From Eremophila alpestris peregrina (taxonomy: Eukaryota > Chordata > Aves > Passeriformes > Alaudidae), in the NCBI GenBank assembly GCA_009792885.1, contig WMCF01000025.1, forward strand, positions 4,496,866 through 4,560,865: a DNA stretch of 64,000 nt. The letters run 5' to 3'. Shown here in pieces: positions 13,011 to 24,800 of this stretch (position 1 is the stretch's first letter; the number at the start of each line of letters is the position of its first letter). The position numbers were made by a program, and so were the translations under genes. The notes below the pieces were generated by a model. The model was not told the DNA's origin, did no database searches, and saw only the letters and a program-made list of their open reading frames with translations.

Positions 13011-16000
13011 GCCAGGGCTTTGATGACAACTGACACAAACCTAGGCCTCCCAGAACCAAACCCCTACTGCTGTTAGTACTGTCATGGTCCCCCTTTTATT
13101 GCTATTTTCCTCACATTATCACAGTATTCCATTATTGATTTTCATTGTTCTCTAAGGGTTTACTTCAAAGTCTAGTTTATTGATTCAATTTGTAGATAAC
13201 TCTTCTAAATTGCTAGGCATTTTCACAACCTCACCCCTCTACCCTACCTCCTATTTTGCTAACTGGTATTGATATGTAAGGATGGAAAAAAACCAACTTC
13301 ATAAGGTTATCTAGAGAATTTAAAGTTCTTACATGATCTGTATGACCACTGATGGATTTTTCTTAACAGGTTCACAGTTAAAAGTCAAATCCCCTTGGAT
13401 TTTCCTCTAATTATTTTTAGTGTATTTGTGAGTTTTGTTTTCAATATAATTGTTAAAATATTTTAGTGGATGCATTAGATAATATAGTAACTAAAGCTAG
13501 AATTATTCATGCCTAGGGCTATAAAATCTAAAGGAGAGAATCAAGACTAGTACTGATATTCATTACACTTCCCTCCATTTACCAACCATCTTTTAATATA
13601 TTAATAAGATTGCATTTAGATCTCTTCTGAGTGGAAGTAATTTCACTTATTTTTCTGTTGCACAACAATGAAAAGATTTTCTAGTTCTTCTCTTTCCATC
13701 CATGTATGATGTGGATGCTGAAATGCCGAACTCTTGCAATAGTGAGCAAACATGATACATTCAAACCTTCCTTCCTCTGAATCACTTTCTCTTGTCATTA
13801 CTTTGCAGTATCAAAGTCTCCAATTAATATTTCCTAAAGAACATCATTGAAATTCCATTCCTTAGGTATCACACCAAAAGATCTTGAAAATATGTTCTTT
13901 GCATTAGAATTCTCTTCGAAACTGCTCTTATAAAATGCACGGATTTTTTTCAAAAGCAGTGGAAACTAATTTTATCTCCAGGATCAGGAATCAAAACTCC
14001 TTACCAATGCGATTAGAATTGCAAATGAGATCATTTGCCTTCAAGCTAAAGAACATTGTGTTGTATTATGCCAACACTGGAGTATTGTGTAAGAGGAAGT
14101 ATTTAAAAATCAGAATTAGCAGTCATTTCAATGATAGTTACTGACTTAGAATTTAGCTAGTGAAAGTAAGATCAACATTTATTACCACATTTTTACAAAA
14201 TTTTTTTTCTTCTTTCTGATACACTCACAGAACTCCATGATTTAGAAACTATGCTGCATTTTGTCTGCTGCAGACAGATCTTTATGTTAGAGACTGCAGG
14301 AATGGAAAAATGAAATAGAAACTCAGTAGCAATAGTAATTTTGCTTGTTGTGTCATGAGAAATGCTCAGTTAATATTAAGAAGACCATTCCAAGAATATT
14401 TTAATTACTGAAATTTGGAATAAAAAGTAAAACTCCATAGGCATTCAAAATAGTCAATATAAGAATCCTACAGTATTTAACATTGGATATTTGAAATGTT
14501 TCTACATCTGCTTGAAAATGAATTTAACCTTTGTTCATGGTGTTAATCACTTTTGTTTCATATGCTACTTCACAGTATCCAATTTGTCACAGAGAAGCTT
14601 GTGTTTAACAGAGTATAGTAGATTCAAAATAGAAAAGAACCTTTCTTGGAAGGAGAAATGCATTAATTTCTGGCAATTTAACTACCACGTAATTATCCTC
14701 TAATACTGTCTGAAAGGTAAGAAATGACAAATGGCTTCAATAAAGAGACATCACACATGCAGAATGAAGGTTCAGAAGAGCTCATTTGGCCTCCATTTTA
14801 CCAGCAGTTTGTTTCAGCCACTAAGCATTGCTAATAGATTCTTAGCATAATCTAGATAAATGGTTAAAATAAGAAGTTATGATTCAAAGAGACTGAAAGG
14901 AGACTTTAGAAAAAAAGACACGTCTTGAAACTGTGGTGAGATTTTTGGCTGTGGGGTACTTAGCAAAATGCAAATAGTTATTAATAATTACATTTTATTT
15001 TCCGTATTTTACATACTTGCAGCCTTGCTTTTTCTAAAAGCCAAATGCCATCCAGACATTTTGTTTCAGCTCCTACCTTATAAATAGAATGGATCATTTA
15101 AACCACAAATATGGTTCTGTTTTCTCTAAAGAATTATACATGTGAGAATCAATCACTGTAGCAGTGGTACAGGATATTTTTCCTGCCCTTTTGGTCTACA
15201 TCACCTTGTGTAAGAAGCAATAGAAAACATAATTACCTTCAGCTATTCTATAATTTATAAGACACTTGCATTCATCCAGGTTAAGTACTTGATTTAGGAC
15301 AGCTGTTGGGACTGTGGAATTCCTGAGTATACCACCAGTGGTTAAAGAGTGAGCACATTATTTATGCTGAGCTTAGTGGCTCGTAAATCCTGTTCTATTA
15401 GCAGGGTCACCAGTTTATTGATATGATTAGGTGGATGGGGTTTCAGGAAGCAGAGACCTGCCAATGTGTTGGAGAACTGTTACAGCTTCACATCTCTCCT
15501 TAGGAATAAGATGATTTGGTCCAGCCTTGGGCTCAGAGAAGAAGCCTGACCCCAGGAGTTTTCTCTTTAACTCCCTCAGGCTGAAATTTAGCTCATCAGT
15601 GGGAGTGGCCGTGTAGCTATTGGTGCCATCTCCATGAGCTTCTGCTGCTGCAAACCATGGCCCTTGACAGCAGCCTGCTGTCTTTCTGCTGTGACCAGCT
15701 GGGCAGAGAGTGAAGCCCACCTCATCCTGCTGCAAGAACTGACTGCTTCCCACAGCATGACTGCGCTGAAACAGGGATTACCAAGCAACTAGAAGTGGGA
15801 GTGTTTCAAACTGGTCTGTGGCTCTTGTTTCAAGGAAGAAGGTAATTTTTCCCTGATCCTGTTCTTTTCAGTTTTTATTCAGCTATTATGACTGACAAAG
15901 AAGGGTCAGGAAGAAGAGCACAATTCACTGTCTCTGTGCAGCTAGAAACCAAGCTGTACTCCTCCCAGCTGCACAGAAGGGAAAGCAAACAACTTCTGAC

Positions 16001-17307
16001 ATACTCTCCTCCTTGCAGTGCCTTATGTGAAATAGATGTTGAAATTATTTCTCTTCACACCTGGAAACTCACTTTAAATGTTTGCCCCTCACAGTTCACA
16101 TTTTTGCTGTAGCCAAGATGCACCTTTGGCACTACATTTAGTGTTGCCTCGGTGGTTACATCATTATCAGTGAAACTGTGAGCTCTGAGCAAAGTACAGT
16201 GTGTCTCCTTGAAGCACAGTGCCTTCTCATTGCCATGTCTGGTAATGGACATGAACGTTTCATTCTTCCCCCATCTCACTAAATGACCTTGAGGAGAAAA
16301 GGGTTGGAGCTTAGAGGTTATCCTTTACATACCTCTTTTATAATTTAATCTATCTAGTAAGTATACTTGGGCCCATTTTGGGTAATAAAAAACCTGTGTT
16401 TTGTAAACCATGTTGTGTGGTCATGGAATTGAGATTCATTGGCATGTATCTGATGTGGTAGCTGGTGAAAAAACGGTAGATAGTGGTGTCAGAAACAACT
16501 AGTGATTTAAGGAATACTATAGCATTTTTATTTTTTGAAACTGTTTAGTTAAAGGTTGGAAGGGTGATTGGGGCTTACTTCTGAACTTCCACCTCAAGGT
16601 TTATCCTTCACATACCTGGCTAGACTCAGAGGAATTATTGATAAAATTGAGGATTTTCAGAATTTGCATTGTATTAATTTGAGGGGCAAATAACTAGAAA
16701 AAATGAAGTTGGTGTTTTTTTCCATAAAAATATCTAAAGTTCTGAGCCTGTGCATTAAAGAACTTGTATTATGAAATGACAATTCTTTTAAATGCCAGAT
16801 AATTATGTGCTGAGTGCTGCTTTTTCACTCAGGATAGAACCTATTCTTCTATTTCCTGAATTGTATCTTCACAACAACTTCCCAGTGTAACTTTACATTA
16901 TGATATTTTATTTTCATTCTCTTCTAGACAGTTCCAAACACTGTTCTGTTAGGAAGAGAAACATAACTTATCTTAAAAGGAGATTGTTTGGTAATAGTCA
17001 AGAAACTGGCCTCTGAATGAGCTGCTTCTGTCCCTCTTTAAAGAAAGATGTCATTCTGCAAGTCTTCTTTGATAGTCTGGTCTATAAAGTACTCCCAATT
17101 TCATAAGCTTCAGCTCTAAAGCAGCCTCATTCAGGTATTCAAAACTAACTGAGCTGTTTCTCAATCAGAAAAAACTAGACCTTTGTGCATTTCTATGTGT
17201 GTGCAATTCAGTTTTTTCAGTTGATCATTACCTTATTTCAGCAGATATTTTGAGATGTTAATGAGACAGAAGACATTAACTGTGCTTAGTTTGTAAAAGT
17301 AATTTAG

Positions 17308-17308
<1 letters not shown>

Positions 17309-17348
<40 letters not shown>

Positions 17349-17350
17349 AT
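17309..17350. repeat. (ATCT)n microsatellite
   Basis: About ten tandem ATCT units following AATTTAGATT, ending at ATATCC. It is uninterrupted, so probably length-polymorphic. Confidence 0.95.
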
Positions 17351-19235
17351 CCAATTTTCACTCCTGTGTTCCTCTACCTATATTTTTATCCTGGTTTCTT
17401 TCCACAAAGTAAGCAAGTTAATGCTTGCTTTGTAATCAGTTTCTTTCTTTTCTTAAAAGGGCAAATACATTTTTAAGAAAAAAAAAATTGGTCACGTTAA
17501 ACACTTGTAAAATCCAAATGTTCTCTCAGTAATTTATACAGTTAGTACTTAATGTCTTAACCTTTAATAGCTGCTCAGATTAACCTAAACTAGTTATAAA
17601 AGTATTTTTAAAGTTTATGAATTATAGTTTAAAGACAAAGTCTTTTATCTTACAGGTTTTCCTTAAAGAGTAAAACAAGAATTCATATAAAGCAGGTTAA
17701 TAGTGATTCAAATTCTGACACCAACCAGTTAAACATGTTGGCTAAACTTCCAAGTTACACTGTTATGTATCAGTGTAATTTTGTACTCTGAGTTCTCAGG
17801 CCCTGCAGCCCCCTAAGCTGATGGAATATTGCTGTTGGACATGTAACAGCAGGTAGCTATAGAGAGTCTGACTTACATTAGCCATTGGATCTGTGTTTGG
17901 GCCATCAGAATGATCTGAAAAGATGAAAGACTTGTTCAAAGAGCAGAGTAGACAAACTTGGTTAATGAAGTCTGCTGACATAAAAGACTTAAGAGCTTGT
18001 TAAAATTAACCTTTGGGATCACAAACAATACAAAATATTTCATTTTCACCAAAATCAGATACAGTTCCTTAAGTACTTTCAACATATGGCCAAAGTTTAC
18101 CCTCCTCAATACCTTGCAGCTTTATTATAAAAAGCAACAGTGTTTTTTGCTTGATTATCAAGTGGTTTCTTTTATTAATTAAGTGTTCAGCTTGATACAA
18201 GACAATAGGAGTCTCACTTAATTTACTTAATATATCTGATGACCAAACTTTACTGAATTTGGAACCACTCCATCAATGTCTTATAGGCTGTTGAAATTTA
18301 CATTCAGCTCAGCATTAGGTGTGGACAGCTGGCTAACAGGAAAATACAGAAGCAATTGCCTACTAAGAGGAAACCTTTCTAAAGTCAAATTGCTTGGTGA
18401 AGCAACTCAAATATCTCTTACGGAAAAGCCCTGAAGGATTTAACATGACTAAAGCCTATCATGTTCTACAGAAATTACTCTTACTAACCTGTAGGACTGA
18501 ATGCAAAGCACGATCCTATTGCTATTTTTAACCATATGCTTAATATTCTATAGAAAAAAAAAAAAACAAACAGGAGTTTATCTTAAATTACTTCAAAAAA
18601 TAGTAATTTTTTTCTAAATATTGATCATGTCTTTCTGTGAGTACCTTTGTTGTGTAGAAAAAAAGAAAAAAATGAGGAAAGAAACTGCAGTTTATTTAAA
18701 CTGCCAAGTTTTTAAGCAAAGCTAATAAAAACTGAATCTTCTGAGACTGTCTCCTGGTCTCCATTGAAAGATTGTGTTTTTTATTGCTGATAATTTTATC
18801 AGAAGTTAGCCATTTTGGTTGAAATGGTAATTGAAATACATTAGAAAGTAGGGCAAGCAAAATAGTTCACCATTTTGAAAATTACTACATTTTTCAATGG
18901 TAGACAAGTTAATTTGGAGGAGAAAGAAAAAAAACAATCCCAAAATTAAGTGTGGAAGATTTTGAGACAGTAGTAGTAAGAGAAGATTTTTTTTGTGAGG
19001 ATAAGAAGATGGAATCAAGATACGAGGAGCAATCTAGGACTGGATAAAGCCTGATGTGAGAACAGGGCCTAAAAACTTGGTCTTATGTTCTGGACATGAG
19101 TTCTGTGACAATAACATTTGTTTATACGGTGAAATGTGCCCTTGCAACAACAAACCACAATCAAATGGAGCTCAGGTCATCTGTACATCATAACTACAAG
19201 TCTTGTTCACAAAAACATAGATTTTTGCCTTCCTG

Positions 19236-20343
19236 TGTTATAGAGGGTTATTGCTGGCTGGTTGGCAGGCACCCACCAATGCTACTCTTGCACTCCTTTC
19301 TGCAACTGAATAGCAGAGAGAAAATATAAATAAGAGTTCATGGGTTGACACGAGGACCAGGAGAGATCACTCAGCAAATATCATCAAGGCTAAACCACAT
19401 TCAATTTGTGGATAATAATTGAATTTATTACCAGCAAAATCAGAGCAGGATAATGAGAAGTAAAATCCACCCCTCCCTCCTTCTTATCTCTACCTCTTCC
19501 CCCTCAGTGGTGCAGGGAGACAGGGAATGGGTTTTATGGTCAGTTCATCCCACATTGTCCAGCTGCTGCTCAAGGAGAGGAGTCCTTCCCCTGCTCCAGT
19601 GTGGGGTCCCTCCCAAAGGGGACAGTTCTCCATGGACTTCTTCAACAAGGGTCCATTCCACAGGCAACAATTCTCACAAACTGCTGTAATGTGTGTCACT
19701 CTTCCAAGGGGTGCTGTCCTTCAAGAACAGCCTGCTCCAGCCTGAGTCCCCCACAGCATCACAGATCCTACCAGGAAGCCTGTTCCAACAGGGGCTCCTC
19801 TCTCCACAGGGCTGCAGGTCCCTGCCAGGTCCCTGTCTGGCACAGGCCTCCCACGGGGTCACAATCTCCTCTCAGGCATCCACCTGCTCCGGTGTGGGCT
19901 CTTTCATGCGCTACAGGTGGATCTCTGAATCCACAAGGACCTCCATGGGCTGCAGGAGCACAGCTGCTTCACCATGGTCTGCACCATGGGCTGCAGGGGA
20001 ATCTCTGCTCTGGTGCCTGAATCACCTCCTCCCCTTTCCTCTCAGACCTTGGTGTCTGCAGGGCTGCTGCTCTCAAATGTTCTCACCCCACTCTTCTCTG
20101 GCTGGAATTACAACTCCACAATGACCCTTTTTTTTCCTTCTTTAATATGTTCTCACAGAGGTGTTATCACCATTTCTAACTGGCCCAGCCTTTGCTGGCA
20201 GCACATCTGTCTTTGGAACTCTCAGGGAGTGGCTCTGTTGGACATGGAGGAAGTTTCTGGCAGCTTCCCACAGAAGCCATTCCTAAAAAATGGCTTCTGT
20301 GGGAAGCCATCCTACTAAAACTTGGCCAAGCAAACTCAATACA
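19236..20343 (-). mobile_element. Avian ERV LTR, probably solo
   Basis: About 1.1 kb of GC-richer sequence begins near TGTTATAGAGGG and GGCAGGCACCCACC and ends near CAAACTCAATACA. Read on the minus strand it starts TGTATTGAGTTTGC, has a long U3 of repeated CTGCAGCCCATGGAGG-type phrases, and has AATAAA within GGTAATAAATTC (about 19427..19432), leaving roughly 200 nt for R-U5. I recognise this pattern as a widespread bird ERV LTR (likely ERVL-related) from memory. Overlapping open frames of 114..143 codons in this block are by-products of GC-rich repetitive LTR sequence. No clean target duplication was found, so the edges are approximate. Confidence 0.65.
20263..20307. repeat. Perfect 19-bp hairpin inside the LTR
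   Basis: GCTTCCCACAGAAGCCATT (20263..20281) and its exact reverse complement (20289..20307) are separated by the 7-nt loop CCTAAAA. A shorter imperfect version is expected in the LTR family, but a perfect 19-bp pairing in an otherwise decayed LTR is notable. Confidence 0.92.
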
Positions 20344-23300
20344 TATTTTTTTTTTTATTATTCTTGTGTGTGTATGTAATAAATACTTAAGACTGAAAAT
20401 TATTGTGGTGACAAATCATTATATTTAGGACCCATAGAGTGAAAAATAAGTGCAAAAGCTTGTGTCAATATAAAATGCTATTACTGGCTTTGTCTTATTT
20501 TTGGTGAGTCTGTAGTCATACAATGTAAAGTACAGAGAATATTCTGCAAATTACAAAAAACTTTCCCTGAAGAATCTCATGATACTACTTTTAGGCAGTC
20601 ATATTTCCCCAGTCTTTTAGGAAACAAAACAGATCACAGTAAATAGAAACCGGATCATGCAAGCAATATTGAAGTTCTCTATCTTAGCTTAGTATTTTGA
20701 GATGACTGCCTGTGTCTTCCCATGGGTTGAGAGATAACTGTGTTGGTACAGAAACATGAAAATCGAACAAAATGTCAGTTTAAGTACATGTCATGCTAGT
20801 CCAATCTGAATGCCCAACTTTTAGATTGAATATTTTAATATTTGAGAAACTATTCACGTTATTTATGAAGAGTTTAAACAGGGTTATGTGACAGAGCACC
20901 AAGGGAAATCTAGTCCCGTATTACTACCAAGATTCATCTTATAGTATGAATTATAACTGAATTATAAGAATAATTTCAATTGTTAGTGTCCACTCAAAAT
21001 GAACAATCTCCCTTCATACAGTGTTTGGTTAAACAATGGATTTAAAGTTCATTGTCAATGTCTATGGGAAAGGTCTCTGCAATAATTTGTTCAGCTCTTT
21101 TCACAGAAAATATGAGAAAATCCTTTTATGAAAGAGAAGTATAACAAAAAGGCTGGTAATAATACCTGTTGATATTCCAAAGGGAAGGAGTAGAAAAGAC
21201 ACTTTTTGGTGAGGGGGGAGCATAGGGAAGAGGGAAGTTTGCTTTATAATTATGGCAAAAATGATGCTCTAGCTGTTGTACGTGTTTTGACATTGTTAAT
21301 ATGCTGTTTTCAGAGAACTGCATGTATTTTACATTTTCTGAGATTGCCTTAAATAACAGTGAAATCAGCAGTAAAATTTTGGATTGAAACACAAGCTATA
21401 ATCAATTATAAAGTCCTTAGACTTCTTTTTTTACTATGAATTTAAGGTCTCTTTTAGACCTTGTTAGATCACTGCTCTGAAAAAAGAGTCTAATTGGTCA
21501 ACTTTTCCTACTGTGGCGATGGAAGTAAGTGTAATTTGTACACAAAAAAATACCTTTTATATCCCGTTTATGGTTAATTTTTGTGCCAGGCCTCTGAACA
21601 CTGGTTTATGTGGCTTTGCAGAATAAGGGCCTTGAAATCTCACTGAATTTTATCAGTCATTCTCAAAGGGAGCTATGTGGATTTTTGATTTGGTTTGCTC
21701 CTAACTTGAGTGCCCATCTACATGTCAAAGTTCTATGCTTACTTCTGTTAATGATATAGCATATAAATCTTGTTTTTGTGTGATTGGAAAGGGAATAGAA
21801 GGTTTATGTTCTCTGACACAAAGACAACAAATAAAAACAGATATCAAAAGGAGTGAACAAGGGGAGAACATGAAACAAGGTCGTAGAACATATTGACTTT
21901 CTTGCCCAGCAAGTGGTGATAAGACTAACTAAGCTTAATAAGCTGAAGAGGTGGGAACAAAAATATTAGGGCTGGTAGTGATGGTAGGCTGAGGGGTTTT
22001 TTAAAATTAACCTTAATTCCACAGGTTGTGCCATGAAGTCCCTTTGAAATGGAAGGCTGCTGTTCTAGTGACTGTGCAGACACTGGTACTGTCCCCAAAG
22101 ACTTGAAACAAATCACCTGCCATGAGAGAGAGAGACTCTGCAGATATTTAACACACCAGTTAAAGAACACATCAGCAGGAACAGCAACAGAAAATGGGAG
22201 ATAATCCCTTAATGTAGCTGAGAATGAAACTGGTTCAGGTTGCATGACCTTTGCTACAGTTAGTATTTGATGTGTCTTGATGAAGGAAAAAGTAGGAAAA
22301 CTACAAAAAAAATTATACCCAGAGCTGTGTTTGAATATCAGATGTTTGCACATATAATATAGATATGACCAGTGAATATAACAGTGGAGAGGTGGAGATG
22401 TCACTAGTTAAAAAAAACCAAAACAAACCAACCTCTCAAGTAACCAAAAATGATATCAGAATTTATAGTTCCATAGATGTCCAAGCCAAAATAGGACGCC
22501 CTGGAAGAAGAGCTGAGCACTCCTTCATCCTCTCCTTCCCAGCTGGTCATTTCTATCCTTGCACTTTCTGCAAAAATTCTTGACACCAAGTGCAGAGTTA
22601 GCAAGCTATGGGAATGACTGCTTGTTTCTCAATAGAATCTGCTGATCTCAGAAATTAGCACACATGAAGGTGAGTTGCAAGAGAAAGGATAAACTCTACC
22701 AGATTACAGATCTCAATACTTTATTGGGGAAAAAACAGAAGTCTGTCTTTTTCAATTTTCCTGGATCTCCAGGACACAGAACAAGTTACTTGTTCATGTT
22801 TCATGGTGATACTGATTGAAGGGGAGACAGTGGTTATGACTGACCAGAAAGCTGCTGTAGTCCATTATGTAATAAGAAATAAGGCGGGTGCTTGTAGTTC
22901 TCCAGCTATTCTCTGATAACTGTCCTCCTGTTATTTTTAATTAGTAGGTAGCTCTTACTTGTGCTGGTCATCCAATTTTTCTGTAACAGAAGAAGAAAGC
23001 ATTCCTAATCCACTATTTTTTTTTTTTTTTGTGGGACTGTGCATTAGGTCTGTCTGGGATGTATTAAAGTTTTCTTAAATCACCAATCTTAAACCACAGC
23101 AGCCTTCATAATGCTTTGTTTTATATTTGGAACTAGAATGGGGCTTTGGCTACTGTTGTGCAGTGCTTGCTGTCTCTCCAATCATCCCCAAGCCAAGGTT
23201 AGCCCACCACGGATGGAGAATGGCAATATGACAATACAAACATCTAGGATGGGTAGTTTTTCTGTTGAGAATACAATTACTAATATTTTTCAAGCCTTTG

Positions 23301-24685
23301 TGTTGCTTGTTGAGAAATCTTGAAGCAACTCTACTCCATATGAAGTACTATTGAGGGATGGTACTGCTCAGCAGCATTTCATCCCAGAAGGTGGGGATTA
23401 AATTAATTTTTTTTGTTTGTTTTACAGTTCTTTTTAGTGCTTGCTCAATTATTGTTGGTTGTTCTCTAGTATATGTACTCTGACATTGCCCAGGCTATAT
23501 TTTGGACTTATTTTCCTATCTACAGTTGATTTTTTAAGCTGCCTAACAGCTTGGTATCTGTGGTAACTCATCAGTGAAACAATATTTCAGACAGATTTAT
23601 AGTATGCTGAATCATATTCAGAATGAATCTGAATTAAAAAAATACATTCAGTTTTGAGTTTATATGGATTTTTAAATTAGCCTAGAAATTTATATTTTAG
23701 ACCTAATAAACAGCATATTTCTATGGTTGAAAAATAAGAGTTACAAAGCTATTGACATATTTCAAAAATAACACTGGGATTGCTTCAGCTGTAATATTTT
23801 GAGTAATAATCTTTGCAATCTAGAGAGAAATTGCACTGACGACACTACATGCACTCAACCCAAATAAATCAGAACTTATTTGCTCAAACTGCAATTTCAC
23901 ATGCAAATTTTTTCAGTTTACACAGTGCACAAAATGACTGTGACCTCCAAAGGATGCATAAAAATGTGGTGTTAATTGGTACATTCCTGCCCTGAGAAAT
24001 GGTGTGACAGCCAATCTCATTTAAGCAACGTAAAGGCTGCAGGTTCCTGAAATTGAAAACCTGGACTTTCACATATAATATAGATATTTAGGAAAGAGTA
24101 TGAGAGCCTGAAAAGTTATGGTTAATGGCTTAAACATTGTTATGAAGGGCTTTTTGCCCATTATGGCAAAACTGTATGAATAAGCCGTGACCACTGAAGC
24201 CCACTCCTCCCTGAACAGCAATCCTTACTGGAACTTTGGACTTGGTGAGTTGAGCCACCAAAGGGAACTTGAGTTAAGGTAAAGGTGACACTGTTTTCTA
24301 GTTATCTCAGGTCTAGGGGAAGTAAACAAAGCTGAAGGGGAAGAATGTATCCACAGAAAGTCAAATCCAGCAGCCATCCTGAAAACAGGTTCTGGCTAGG
24401 TTTGGATTATGGAATCCACAGACCCATGTGCTGCAGCCAGGTTTGCACACACACCCCTCCAATCAAGGGGAGAGGAGAATTTTGGGTGTGTAGTGTTACC
24501 TCTTGTCAGAGGAAGTTAACATCCATCCTCTGATATGCAAACTGGCTCAGCTGTAAAAGCCCTCGCCCCTGGAAGGCTGTATCTATGAAACATTCACATT
24601 AGAGCAGCTGAGAAGTGCCATAAACTTTTAAAGACCCCAAAGTGCTCCCCAGACTCATTCCTGAGGCCTTGCACCAGAAGACTGC
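20344..24685. other. Gene-free stretch
   Basis: AT-rich sequence with a T15-type run near 23016..23030. The 159-codon minus-strand frame at 21925..22404 has no recognised domain and I do not call it a gene. Confidence 0.45.
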
Positions 24686-24760
24686 GCATGACTGTCGCGG
24701 TTTAACACTGGCCCAATGCCAGGCACCCACAAGACTCACTCACCCACCCTCTGCTGCTTT
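24686..24760. mobile_element. LTR-end fragment
   Basis: TGTCGCGGTTTAACACTGGCCC followed by ATGCCAGGCACCCACAAG matches the outer end of the LTR type seen at 19236 (compare GGCAGGCACCCACC there). Only the terminal 70 or so bases are recognisable before a pyrimidine microsatellite begins. It may be a truncated copy. Confidence 0.4.
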
Positions 24761-24764
24761 TTTT

Positions 24765-24800
24765 GTCTTTCTTTCTCTCTCTCTCTCTCTGTCTCTCGCC
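24765..24800. repeat. Pyrimidine (CT)n microsatellite
   Basis: TCTTTCTTTCTCTCTC... tract ending at CTGTCTCTCGCC. It generates the SLSLSLSL and RERERE strings in the overlapping open frames. Confidence 0.9.

Larger units (their letters stand above)
11891..19235. other. Gene-free stretch
   Basis: More than 7 kb without a supportable gene. It contains a perfect hairpin at 12975, a tetranucleotide repeat at 17309, and otherwise AT-rich sequence. The open frames at 12632..13033 and 12790..13059 overlap the hairpin on opposite strands and have no recognised domain. A moderately GC-richer patch at 15430..15790 has two overlapping minus-strand frames I cannot identify. Confidence 0.45.

Noticed and set aside
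19453..20318. Cluster of overlapping frames of up to 143 codons
   Set aside because: They lie in an LTR with GC-rich repetitive phrases and are open in several frames and strands at once.
21925..22404. 159-codon minus-strand frame
   Set aside because: Unrecognised, no domain, no convincing splice or promoter context; length is within chance for the number of frames tested.
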